Below, piece by piece: positions 1-7,333 of a DNA stretch of 12,061 nt (position 1 is the first letter of the stretch; every line of letters starts with the position of its first letter). The stretch spans positions 1-12,061 of the forward strand of contig WGAA01000112.1 of NCBI GenBank assembly GCA_015489285.1, given 5' to 3'. A program made the position numbers and the translations under genes. A model generated the notes under the pieces. The model saw only the letters and a program-made list of their open reading frames with translations. It ran no database searches and was not told the DNA's origin. The DNA comes from Anaerolineae bacterium (GTDB lineage: Bacteria > Chloroflexota > Anaerolineae > JAADDB01).

Positions 1-1172
1 ATGGGGCGTCGGCGACCGCTTGCGTCGGGTTCGCCCAGGCGCATGCGCACGCACTCCATGGCCTTGACGTGTCCCTTCTCGTCGCCGATGAAACGCACGG
101 GCGCCGTCAGGTACTCGATCTTGACCCCTTCCTCCAGCGCGCGCTCCCGTTCGTGCCAGGAACCGGGCATCTCGGCTGCACTTCGGCGGTAGACAATGGT
201 CACCTCCTCCGCGCCCAGGCGAACGGCCGTGCGCGCACAGTCCGTCGCCGAATCCCCACCGCCGATAATGGCCACACGCTTCCCCACCGTGGGGCGTTCC
301 CGCTTGTCCGGAGGCAGGTCCTCCAGGGGGACATTGGCCCGCATGAGGAAATCGAGGGTCCTGTAAATACCGTCCAGGTCCACGCCGGGGACCTTCAAGG
401 GCGCTTCCACCCACGCGCCCACACCGATGAAGAGGGCATCGTGCCGTTCCATGAGCTCGTCGATGGAGATATCCTTGCCCACGGTGATGTTGTAGACGAA
501 TTCGATCCCCAGCTCTTCCATCTGCTTGATCTTGCGGTCCACCACCCGCCGTTTGTCCAGCTTGAAGTTGGGGATACCGTACCGGAGAAGGCCACCCGCG
601 GCCGGCATGCGCTCGTACACCACCACTTTGTGGCCCTTGAGCGCCAGCTCCTCTGCCGCGGACAATCCGGCCGGGCCGGAGCCCACAATGCCCACCGAAA
701 ACCCACTCGGCGGTGCGGGTTCAGGGGTGGGGATGTGGCCGTAGTACTCGATGGCGTAATCCATGACGAACTGCTCGATCTTCTCCAGATCGATGGGGGC
801 CTTACGTCGGCCTACCACATCGCCATCCATGCAGGGGGCCGGGCAGACCCGACCGCAAATTTCGGGAAGATTGCTCGTCTCCCGGTACTTCCACGCGGCC
901 CCCAGGTAATCGCCGTGGGCCACCATCCAGAGGATTTCGGGGATGTTGTTGTGCACCGGACAGGAGGACACACATCCCTGGGGCTCGGGGCATTGGAGAC
1001 ACCGGTCGGCTTCGACAACGACCGCTTCTTCGGTGAAGCCGATAACCGCTTCCTCGAAATCACAGACCCGCACCTCAGGGGGACGAACCACCAAGGGCTG
1101 CGGGTCCAGGTACAGCAACTTTTCCTTCCTATCGACGGGACGTTCTTCGACCAAATTGACTTTGAAATCCAT
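1..1172 (-). CDS. GltD-like NAD(P)-dependent Fe-S/FAD oxidoreductase (glutamate synthase small-subunit family), 3' end outside window
   Basis: 390 codons are visible; the gene runs off the left edge, so its C-terminus is missing. Members of this family (GltD, NfnB/SudA-like, DPD N-terminal domain) move electrons between NAD(P)H, FAD and two [4Fe-4S] clusters in the cytoplasm. Seen here: an N-terminal ferredoxin-like part with C58-x2-C61-x5-C67-x3-C71-P and a second group C106-x3-C110-x3-C114 (CGRVCPAPC); an FAD dinucleotide motif GSGPAG at 164-169; and a second, NAD(P)-binding motif GGGDSA at 304-309, followed by a VYRRS segment that in this family favours NADPH. The start at 1172 is fixed by AGGAGG (plus positions 1179-1184) six bases upstream. 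It is the first gene of its transcript, divergent from the gene at 1425. Whether it partners a GltB-like subunit or is a stand-alone NADPH:acceptor oxidoreductase cannot be decided because the downstream neighbour is not in view. Confidence 0.93.
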   Translation of the reverse strand, partial: MDFKVNLVEERPVDRKEKLLYLDPQPLVVRPPEVRVCDFEEAVIGFTEEAVVVEADRCLQCPEPQGCVSSCPVHNNIPEILWMVAHGDYLGAAWKYRETSNLPEICGRVCPAPCMDGDVVGRRKAPIDLEKIEQFVMDYAIEYYGHIPTPEPAPPSGFSVGIVGSGPAGLSAAEELALKGHKVVVYERMPAAGGLLRYGIPNFKLDKRRVVDRKIKQMEELGIEFVYNITVGKDISIDELMERHDALFIGVGAWVEAPLKVPGVDLDGIYRTLDFLMRANVPLEDLPPDKRERPTVGKRVAIIGGGDSATDCARTAVRLGAEEVTIVYRRSAAEMPGSWHERERALEEGVKIEYLTAPVRFIGDEKGHVKAMECVRMRLGEPDASGRRRP

Positions 1173-1253
1173 GCCGCTCCTCCTGGGTCAACGTGTCGCC
1201 GCCCGACACATTGCGGCTCTTGTTTTAGATAGCATAACGTTTACAAATCTGCC

Positions 1254-1267
1254 ATGATGGGCATCAT
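1254..1267. promoter_or_regulatory. 14-bp perfect palindrome in the divergent intergenic region (possible operator)
   Basis: The 252-base gap 1173-1424 separates the minus-strand oxidoreductase from the plus-strand operon. It contains ATGATG-GG-CATCAT, a six-base inverted repeat around a two-base centre, in an AT-rich stretch (about 1220-1290). It lies about 82 bases upstream of the oxidoreductase start. Nearby minus-strand -10-like hexamers are TATACT (plus 1283-1288), TATGCT (plus 1231-1236) and TATCTA (plus 1226-1231). None has a convincing -35 at the right distance, so I do not call a specific minus promoter. A dimeric repressor or activator site is plausible but unproven. Confidence 0.35.
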
Positions 1268-1363
1268 ATCCCACGTCGTTTAAGTATAACCCAACCCGCG
1301 CCGCTGCGGAATTTTGGGAATGGACTTCCGAGGGTTCGGCAGGGAGTGTGGGGGCCAAATAAG

Positions 1364-1393
1364 TTGGACGAACCACCGCATCCCGTGTATGAT
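1364..1393 (+). promoter_or_regulatory. Sigma70-type promoter for the 1425-5312 operon
   Basis: TTGGAC at 1364-1369 and TATGAT at 1388-1393 are separated by 18 bases, close to the housekeeping consensus. Transcription would start near 1400, giving a leader of about 25 bases that holds the ribosome-binding site AGGAGG (1415-1420), four bases before the ATG at 1425. Confidence 0.6.
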
Positions 1394-1424
1394 ATGAGGA
1401 CACGCCGACGGTATAGGAGGGGGT

Positions 1425-2018
1425 ATGGACGCGTCCGAACTGCGACGATCGATCGTGCACGCCAACGAGATGTTGGAATCGGGCCGGGTGGAAGAGGCGC
1501 TGGACGCGCTTGCCCGAGTGGGAGAACAGGCCACGGATATGGGCGAGTGGGAGACCGCGATTCGCGCCCACCAGATCACCGCGGAGATATTTCACCAGGC
1601 AGGTGAGCTGGGCGCGGCCTTCTCCCACGCGGCCGAGGGCCTGTACCTCAGCCTCGAACACCACCCCGATGGCGTCCTCGCTGCCCTGGGACAGATCATG
1701 GCCTTTATGGAGAAGGCCATTGCCGAGCACCGGTACTACGTGGCCGAAGAGGTCGGGCCGGGACTCATCCGGGCCCTGGACGCGCTGACCCCAACGGAAG
1801 GGGCCGAAGTGTGGCGCGATCTGGCCCGGGAGCTGGCCGTTGTCATCACCCTCGTCGGGGACGCGAAGGGGGACGAGGAACATCCCTCCTTCGTGGAGGC
1901 CTTGACCCGCGCGGCCCTCGTGGACCGGGCCACGCAAGGAAAGCTGAACCTGAACATGTGGGTGCACAGCACGAAGATCACGGTGGAGCCCTATCGGGAG
2001 AACGACAACACTTCATGA
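1425..2018 (+). CDS. Helical (TPR-like) protein of unknown function, first gene of the lipid operon
   Basis: 197 residues; I do not recognise the family. The sequence is almost wholly predicted helix, with amphipathic helix pairs of TPR-like spacing (roughly residues 5-30, 34-55 and 57-78; for example MLESGRVEEALDALARVGEQ followed by GEWETAIRAHQITAEIF). It contains no cysteine, no signal peptide and no membrane segment, so it is probably cytoplasmic. The C-terminal 30 residues look strand-forming and polar (LNLNMWVHSTKITVEPY). Start: ATG 1425 behind AGGAGG and a good promoter. Its stop overlaps the start of the degV gene (ATGA at 2015-2018), implying translational coupling and a shared role or stoichiometry with the downstream lipid genes. 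An adaptor or scaffold role is only a guess. Confidence 0.8.
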   Translation: MDASELRRSIVHANEMLESGRVEEALDALARVGEQATDMGEWETAIRAHQITAEIFHQAGELGAAFSHAAEGLYLSLEHHPDGVLAALGQIMAFMEKAIAEHRYYVAEEVGPGLIRALDALTPTEGAEVWRDLARELAVVITLVGDAKGDEEHPSFVEALTRAALVDRATQGKLNLNMWVHSTKITVEPYRENDNTS

Positions 2019-2884
2019 GGGAGACGACGCAAGCACCGGGTATTGTGTGCGATTCCAGCCTGAACGTCCCGGAATCCATCCTCCGGGAATACGGCATTGT
2101 GGAGGTGCCGGCCCTGGTCATCTTCGGCCCCGACGAAGTCTACAGGAACAAGGTGGACATCTCCATCGAGGAGTTCTACCACCGCTTCGTCGACCTGGGA
2201 CAGCAACCGACCACCTCGCAGCCCACGCCGGCCCAATTCCTGGACGCGTACCGGGAAACGGGCGCATCCCACGTCCTCTGCCTGACCGTGACCGCGAAGC
2301 TCAGTGGCACGTACAACGCAGCCCTCCAGGCCGCGGCAATGGCCGCGGAGGAGGGCATTCACGTGACCGTGTGGGATACCACCTTTGCCTCCATGGCCGG
2401 AGGGTGGCAGGTCATCCACGCGGCCCGACGCATCCGGGCCGGCGTGCCCCTGGAGCGCATTTTTGAGGAATTGCGTCGTATCCGGAAGCGGACTTTTGGG
2501 TTTCTAACGGTAGACACGTTGACATACCTGGCGCGAGCCGGCCGTATTTCCCCGGCTCGCGCTCACGTGGGCAACTTGCTCAACATCCGCCCGATCCTGG
2601 AACTGCGCAGCCACGCCCTGGAGGTCATCGGGCAGGAACGGGGGCGAAAGCGCTCCAAACGGGCCCTCATTCGCCTGGCCCGGGAACGGGTGGGGGAACG
2701 CCCCGCCCGCGTTGCCGTGGCCCACGCGAACATCCCGGAAGAGGCACACGACTTCCTGGAGATGTGTAAGACCCACATCCACATTGTGGAATCCTACGTG
2801 GTGGAGCTGGGACCTGCGGTCGGCACCATCGGCGGACCGGGGCTCCTGGGCATCACCGGATATCCCGTAGAGGACGAGGTATGA
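2015..2884 (+). CDS. degV: DegV/FakB family fatty-acid-binding protein
   Basis: 289 residues, the usual DegV length. Family members bind one long-chain fatty acid in a buried tunnel. FakB proteins hold it while the kinase FakA phosphorylates it, and the acyl-phosphate then feeds PlsY or PlsX. Seen here: N-terminal IVCDSS, the TTSQPTP signature at 66-72, LSGTY at 96-100 (Ser97 matches the ligand-carboxylate serine of FakB proteins), the GRISPARAHVGNLLNIRPIL helix in the middle, and the C-terminal GTIGGPGLLGI. The last is usually GTHxGPG; here residue 272 is Ile in place of the common His. The start at 2015 overlaps the previous stop (ATGA); an upstream in-frame extension exists but would lie inside the previous gene. 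The stop overlaps the plsX start (ATGA 2881-2884). No FakA-like kinase gene is in the window. Confidence 0.93.
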   Translation: MRETTQAPGIVCDSSLNVPESILREYGIVEVPALVIFGPDEVYRNKVDISIEEFYHRFVDLGQQPTTSQPTPAQFLDAYRETGASHVLCLTVTAKLSGTYNAALQAAAMAAEEGIHVTVWDTTFASMAGGWQVIHAARRIRAGVPLERIFEELRRIRKRTFGFLTVDTLTYLARAGRISPARAHVGNLLNIRPILELRSHALEVIGQERGRKRSKRALIRLARERVGERPARVAVAHANIPEEAHDFLEMCKTHIHIVESYVVELGPAVGTIGGPGLLGITGYPVEDEV

Positions 2885-3885
2885 GTATGCGCATTGTGTT
2901 GGATGCCATGGGTGGGGATCACGCGCCCCACGTCACCGTAGCCGGCGCGGTCGAGGCGGTGAAAGCCTTCGGCATCACCGTCATCCTGGTCGGCCCCCGG
3001 GAGATCATCCAACAGGAGCTGGCCAAACACGACGTCCCTCCGGGCGTCGAGATCGTCCACGCGGCCGAGTGGATCCGCATGGACGAGCACCCGGCCACCG
3101 CGGTTCGGGCCAAGAAATCCAACTCCATGACCGTGGGCTTGACCCTCGTCAAGGAAGGTCGGGGGGACGCCTTTGTGACGTGCGGACACACGGGAGCGGC
3201 CCTGGCCGCGGCCCTCTTCACCCTGGGGCGGATCCCGGGCATCAAACGCCCGGCCCTCACGACCCTCTACCCCACCCGCACAGGACACACCCTGGTCATC
3301 GACGTGGGGGCCAACGCGGACTGCAAACCCGTCTACCTGCAACAGTTCGCCCTCATGGGCAGCATCTACGCCCAACACGCGCTCCACGTCTCCACGCCCC
3401 GCGTCGGCCTCCTCTCCATCGGGGAGGAAGCGGGCAAGGGAAACACCCTGGTCCAGGACGCGTTCGCTCTGCTGGAGAAGACGGAGGGGATTCACTTCGT
3501 CGGCAACGTGGAGCCGAAAGAGGTCCTCCAGGGGCTGGTCGACGTGGTCGTCACCGACGGGTTTACCGGCAACATCTTCATCAAGACATCGGAAGCCGTG
3601 GCCGCGATGCTCTTCGATTTCATCAAGGACGCGGTCAAGGGCCATCCTCTGGCCCTGGCCGGAATGGCCCTGGCAAAGCCCGCGTTCAAGGGCATCCGAC
3701 AACGGCTCGACCCGAGGGAATATGGGGGCGCGCCTCTCCTGGGCGTGAACGGCAACGTGGTGGTGGGACACGGTCGCAGCGATGCCTACGCGGTGCGCAA
3801 CGCCATTCGCATGGGGTTGCGGGCCGCCGAAGGTCGTATAGTCTGGCGCATTCGAGAACGGTATGAAGGGGGAAATGGACAATGA
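2881..3885 (+). CDS. plsX: Phosphate acyltransferase PlsX (acyl-ACP:phosphate acyltransferase)
   Basis: 334 residues, full length for PlsX. The enzyme converts acyl-ACP plus phosphate to acyl-phosphate, the donor for PlsY in the first step of phosphatidic acid synthesis. It is a peripheral membrane protein. Seen here: the N-terminal hallmark RIVLDAMGGDHAP, the NSMTVGL segment, GHTGAALAAAL, VIDVGANADCKP, GLLSIGEEAGKGN, DGFTGNIFIKTSE, and the C-terminal YGGAPLLGVNGNVVVGHGRS; together these identify the family. Two starts are possible: ATG 2881 (GAGGA 2870-2874, spacing 6) and ATG 2887 (GAGG 2876-2879, spacing 7). I chose 2881 because it makes the ATGA overlap seen at the other junctions. The stop overlaps the next start (3882-3885). 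Its position between degV and fabF, rather than in the common plsX-fabH-fabD-fabG-acpP order, is notable. Confidence 0.97.
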   Translation: MSMRIVLDAMGGDHAPHVTVAGAVEAVKAFGITVILVGPREIIQQELAKHDVPPGVEIVHAAEWIRMDEHPATAVRAKKSNSMTVGLTLVKEGRGDAFVTCGHTGAALAAALFTLGRIPGIKRPALTTLYPTRTGHTLVIDVGANADCKPVYLQQFALMGSIYAQHALHVSTPRVGLLSIGEEAGKGNTLVQDAFALLEKTEGIHFVGNVEPKEVLQGLVDVVVTDGFTGNIFIKTSEAVAAMLFDFIKDAVKGHPLALAGMALAKPAFKGIRQRLDPREYGGAPLLGVNGNVVVGHGRSDAYAVRNAIRMGLRAAEGRIVWRIRERYEGGNGQ

Positions 3886-5312
3886 GGAATCAGGTGGAAC
3901 AGTGGATTGCCCTACTCAAGGACATGCCCGCATCAGGACGTCGTGCCCTGCGCGAGGTGTTGGACGCCTTAGAACACCCGGACCAGAGCTCTCAGCTCGC
4001 GGCCGCGCTCCGACGCCTGCAACACACCCTGCGTCAGGCAGGATGGTCGGGCCTCCTGCCACGACGGCGGGTCGTCATCACCGGCATGGGGGCCATCACC
4101 CCTGTAGGGCATAGCGTGGAGGAAACGTGGAACAACCTGGTCGCCGGCGTCTCGGGGATCGATTACGTCACCCGGATCGACGTTTCCGATTTGCCCACCC
4201 GCATCGCGGGCGAGGTCAAGGACTTCGACCCCTCCGCGTACGGCATCAGCCCCCGGGACGCGAAGCGCATGGCCAGGGCGAGCCAATACGCCATCGCAGC
4301 GGCCCAACAAGCCGTCGAAGACGCGGGCATCGAACCTTACCTCGAAAAGGAGAGCGAACGGGCCGGCGTCGTCATGGGAACGGGACTGGGCGGCTTCGAC
4401 CTGTACGAGAACCTCCTGGTCAAGGCGGGCAGCACGGGCCGGTGGCGGGTGCGCCCCCTGGACGCCATCGGCGGCTTACCCAACATTCCCGCCTTCCACA
4501 TCAGCGAACGCTTTGGCCTGCGCGCGGTCTCCGACACCGTGGTCACCGCGTGTGCTTCGGGCACCCAGGCCCTGGGCAATGCCATGGAACTCATCCGTCA
4601 CGGCATCGCGGACATCGTCCTTGCCGGAGGGGTCGAAGGGCTCATCGTGCGCACCTTCTTCGTGGGCTTCAGCATGATGAAAGCCCTCAGCACCCGCAAT
4701 GACCCACCCCAGAAGGCCAGCCGGCCCTTCGATGCCACACGGGATGGGTTCGTCATCGGGGAAGGGGCCGCGGTCTTCATCCTGGAAAGTCTGGAACACG
4801 CGTTACAGCGGGGCACGCACATCTACGCGGAACTCCTGGGGCACGGGGAGACCTCCGATGCGTACCACATGGCGGCTCCCGACCCCGAAGGGCGAGGCGC
4901 CCAACTGGCCATGCGATACGCTCTGGAGGACGCGGGCATCCGCCCCGAGGATGTGGACTACATCAACGCCCACGGAACATCCACCCCCCTGAACGACAAG
5001 ACGGAAACCCTGGCCATCAAGAAGGTCTTCGGCGAGCACGCCTACAACCTGGCCGTCAATTCGACCAAGTCCATGATCGGCCACGCGTTCGGCGGCGCCG
5101 GGGCCATCGAAGCGCTGGCCGTGGTCAAATCCATCCTCACGGGCATCCTGCACCCCACCATCAACTACGAACACCCCGATCCCGAGTGCGATCTGGATTA
5201 CGTGCCCAACAAGGCCCGACGCGTCGAAGGGGGCATACGCATCGGCATGTCCAACTCCTTTGGGTTGGGCGGGCAAAACGCGTCCATCGTCATCGCCCGT
5301 TACACCCCTTAA
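3882..5312 (+). CDS. fabF: Beta-ketoacyl-ACP synthase II (FabF/KAS II type) with N-terminal extension
   Basis: 476 residues, compared with about 410-415 for typical FabF. It condenses malonyl-ACP with acyl-ACP in fatty-acid elongation. The thiolase-fold core starts near residue 61 (RRRVVITGMGAITPVG). Catalytic residues are visible: Cys224 (VVTACASGTQ), His364 (NAHGTSTPLND), Lys396 and His401 (KSMIGHAFGGAGAIEA), plus the C-terminal NSFGLGGQNAS loop. The Cys-His-His set marks an active elongating KAS, not a chain-length factor. Residues 1-60 are an extra, charged, helical segment with no membrane helix. The start at 3882 is supported by the ATGA overlap with plsX and a G-rich site at 3868-3872. 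An internal start nearer 4065 would give a normal-length protein but lacks that coupling. It ends the operon just before a hairpin. Confidence 0.95.
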   Translation: MRNQVEQWIALLKDMPASGRRALREVLDALEHPDQSSQLAAALRRLQHTLRQAGWSGLLPRRRVVITGMGAITPVGHSVEETWNNLVAGVSGIDYVTRIDVSDLPTRIAGEVKDFDPSAYGISPRDAKRMARASQYAIAAAQQAVEDAGIEPYLEKESERAGVVMGTGLGGFDLYENLLVKAGSTGRWRVRPLDAIGGLPNIPAFHISERFGLRAVSDTVVTACASGTQALGNAMELIRHGIADIVLAGGVEGLIVRTFFVGFSMMKALSTRNDPPQKASRPFDATRDGFVIGEGAAVFILESLEHALQRGTHIYAELLGHGETSDAYHMAAPDPEGRGAQLAMRYALEDAGIRPEDVDYINAHGTSTPLNDKTETLAIKKVFGEHAYNLAVNSTKSMIGHAFGGAGAIEALAVVKSILTGILHPTINYEHPDPECDLDYVPNKARRVEGGIRIGMSNSFGLGGQNASIVIARYTP

Positions 5313-5322
5313 TCCGATCCCT

Positions 5323-5354
5323 GGGCGACCTCGGGAACGACACCGGGGTCGCCC
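5323..5354. terminator. Hairpin between convergent fabF and antiporter genes (probable bidirectional terminator)
   Basis: GGGCGACC (5323-5330) pairs with GGTCGCCC (5347-5354). The stem continues through a T-G wobble and CGG/CCG to 12 pairs around an 8-base loop (5335-5342). It starts 10 bases after the fabF stop and lies immediately past the antiporter stop on the other strand. The plus-strand trailer is pyrimidine-rich (TTCATCCTCCTT) but there is no clean U-run, so it could also act as an mRNA 3'-end stabiliser or need Rho. Confidence 0.65.
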
Positions 5355-5355
5355 T

Positions 5356-7218
5356 TCATCCTCCTTGAAGGATCTGAACGGCCTCCTCCACCGATTCCGG
5401 GCTCCCAATGATGGCCACCCGATCCCCTCGACGGAGAACCGTATCCCCGTGGGGCACGAGGACGACGTTGTCCCGTCGGATGCTCAGGATGAGCGCGTTG
5501 CCGGGCAGGTGCACCCGTCGCAGGGGGACCCCGATGAAGGCCGGATTTCTCACCAGCGCCTCCCCGACGGTGATCTCCTCGTCCTCCCGGATGAGGAGGT
5601 CGAAGGTGGTGGGGAAGCGGAGCGCCCCTTCCAGGGCGATGACGGTGGCCAGGGCGGGTTGGACGATGCGGACGCCCAGGGCGCGCAAACGTTCGGCCAG
5701 AGCAACCGAGCCGACCCGGGCCACAACCAGGGGGACCGAGAACACGTCCTTGGCCAGCACGCACACCTGATAGCGCGTCTCCGGATTGGGCGTCAGGGCC
5801 ACCAGGGCGTGGACCTTGTCGGCTCCGGCCCGGCGGAGCACCTCGACCTCGTGGGGATCCCCGACCACGACCCGGTACCCCTTGCGGGTCAGCTGATCCG
5901 CCCGGTGGCGGTCCATGGCCAGGATGGTGACCTGCTCCCCCACACGACGCAAGCGACGGGCGAGCAGTTCCGCCATCTGATCCGCGCCCACGATGAGCAC
6001 GCCCGCCCGTTTGGCCCGCGTCTTCGGGCGGTACAGGCGGCCGAACATGATGGGAGAGAGGGTACAGGTCACCACGGCCACGAAGATGATGCCCGCGTTG
6101 ACGGCCTCGGAGATGGCGCCGATGCGCAAGGCAATCGCCGCGGCCGCGATGATGAGGGAAAGGCGTGAGGAGAGGAGGAACCCCGCGGCCAGCGCATCCC
6201 GCCACGTAAAACGCAAGCGGTACACCAGCGCGGGGAGCAGTTTCACCGCGTAGGCCAGAAGCAGCAGCACAGGGACGAGGACCAGCGCGTTCTTCGAGGC
6301 CATAAGGGCGTGCAAGTTGAAGTTGATGCCCACGGTGATGAAGAAGATGGGGATGAAGAACCCATACCCGATGGCATCCAGCTTCTCCCGCAGGGGAGAT
6401 TCCCCGTGTCCGGCCACGAGGCTGATGATCGCGCCCGCGAGGAAGGCCCCCAGAATGACCTCCACACCCAGGGCTTCGGCCAGAACGACCCAGGCCACCA
6501 TGAAGGCAAAGGCGCCCCGTACTTGAAGTTGGGACGTGGCCGAGGAGAATTCCCGCAGCACGTTGCGCAACAGGGGGATGTTGGCGAAGTAGCGGGCCAG
6601 GCGAACGGTGAGGGCGAAGACGACCAACAACACCAAAATCAACAGGAGATCCAGGGTAAGCCCCCGGCTCAACAGCGCGATGACCACCGTCAACAGGAAA
6701 AGGGTGACGAAATCCGCGATGAGGGCCGCGGTCAAAATGGCCTGCCCGTACACCGTCCCCAGCAGTTCCCGCTCCTTCAGGACGGGGACGACGATACCCA
6801 GGGAGGTCGTGCTCAGGATCAAACCCATCAACAGGGGATTGCGGATGAAGCCCCGCTGATGCAGCCCCCAGGCGCTGACCAGAGCCAGGACCAGGGTCAG
6901 GAAAAAGCTCAGCCCGGCCAGGAACAGGGGCCGCCGCCATAGCTTCTCCCCCCGTTCCCCTTCCCCTCCGACGAGGACGCTGAAATCCACCTCCAGCCCG
7001 GAGAGGAACATCAAATAGGTAAAGCCGAACTCGGCCAGGAACTCCAGGGTGGGGGAAGGTTCGATGAGGTTGAGCCCACTGTGCCCGATGAGCATACCGG
7101 CCAGGATCTCGCCGACCACGATGGGAAACTGGACGATGCGGAAGCGCGAGGCCAGAAGGGGAACGAGGACGGCCAGTCCGGTGATGAGTAACAACGTGAC
7201 AAACGGATTGTGGGCCAT
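5356..7218 (-). CDS. CPA2-family monovalent cation:proton antiporter with TrkA-N/TrkA-C (RCK) regulatory module
   Basis: 620 residues. The N-terminal part (about 5-390) is a multi-pass Na+/H+ exchanger domain with family features: FPIVVGEILAGMLIG (31-45), FLSGLEVDF (71-79), LSTTSLGIVVPVLKE (135-149), an ion-site-like aspartate D169 in ALIADFVTLF, and LGAFLAGAIIS. A cytoplasmic RCK-N domain follows (about 405-520, with VVGDPHEVEVLRRAGADKV), then a TrkA-C domain (about 535-615) ending in a typical GDRVAIIG strand. It probably exchanges K+ or Na+ for H+ in the inner membrane, gated by a nucleotide. Oddities: the membrane aspartate is preceded by Ala (AD, where relatives have DD or QD), and the RCK glycine loop is degenerate (V410-GADQMA-416). 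Start: the ATG at 7218 has only a distant GGGAG upstream, but no other start fits. A longer ORF in another frame over the same DNA has no recognisable protein character. Confidence 0.93.
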   Translation of the reverse strand: MAHNPFVTLLLITGLAVLVPLLASRFRIVQFPIVVGEILAGMLIGHSGLNLIEPSPTLEFLAEFGFTYLMFLSGLEVDFSVLVGGEGERGEKLWRRPLFLAGLSFFLTLVLALVSAWGLHQRGFIRNPLLMGLILSTTSLGIVVPVLKERELLGTVYGQAILTAALIADFVTLFLLTVVIALLSRGLTLDLLLILVLLVVFALTVRLARYFANIPLLRNVLREFSSATSQLQVRGAFAFMVAWVVLAEALGVEVILGAFLAGAIISLVAGHGESPLREKLDAIGYGFFIPIFFITVGINFNLHALMASKNALVLVPVLLLLAYAVKLLPALVYRLRFTWRDALAAGFLLSSRLSLIIAAAAIALRIGAISEAVNAGIIFVAVVTCTLSPIMFGRLYRPKTRAKRAGVLIVGADQMAELLARRLRRVGEQVTILAMDRHRADQLTRKGYRVVVGDPHEVEVLRRAGADKVHALVALTPNPETRYQVCVLAKDVFSVPLVVARVGSVALAERLRALGVRIVQPALATVIALEGALRFPTTFDLLIREDEEITVGEALVRNPAFIGVPLRRVHLPGNALILSIRRDNVVLVPHGDTVLRRGDRVAIIGSPESVEEAVQILQGG

Positions 7219-7266
7219 AAGCGGTATGCTCTCCCTTGAAACCGTGCGCTACCCCTGCGTGGCCCC

Positions 7267-7294
7267 ATTTTACAGATATGCCGACATCGTGCAA
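7267..7294 (-). promoter_or_regulatory. Candidate promoter for the antiporter gene
   Basis: On the minus strand, TTGCAC (plus 7289-7294) and TAAAAT (plus 7267-7272) are 16 bases apart. The -10 matches consensus at five of six positions; the -35 only at TTG. The start of transcription would be near 7260, about 42 bases upstream of the ATG. It lies in the 209-base divergent gap 7219-7427, back to back with the flippase promoter. Confidence 0.35.
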
Positions 7295-7303
7295 GGGGGA
7301 AGA

Positions 7304-7333
7304 TTAGCTTACTTATCCCCCTCTCGTTACAAT
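7304..7333 (+). promoter_or_regulatory. Candidate promoter for the flippase-mscS unit
   Basis: TACAAT at 7328-7333 is a good -10 (five of six). The best-spaced -35 is the weak TTAGCT at 7304-7309, 18 bases upstream. Transcription would start near 7340, leaving a leader of about 43 bases to ATG 7383 or about 88 bases to GTG 7428. No riboswitch-like structure was recognised in the leader. Confidence 0.35.

Noticed and set aside
69..1232. Long plus-strand open frame of 387 codons over the oxidoreductase
   Set aside because: It is antisense to a protein with clear Fe-S, FAD and NAD(P) motifs, and its translation is His/Arg/Gly-rich with no domain character; a GC-rich shadow.
2794..3882. 362-codon minus-strand frame opposite plsX
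   Set aside because: Antisense shadow of a highly conserved PlsX; no recognisable domain.
5309..7294. 661-codon minus-strand frame overlapping the antiporter
   Set aside because: It is longer than the real gene but low-complexity (Gly/Arg/Pro/His), while the 620-residue frame has complete CPA2 and RCK domains.
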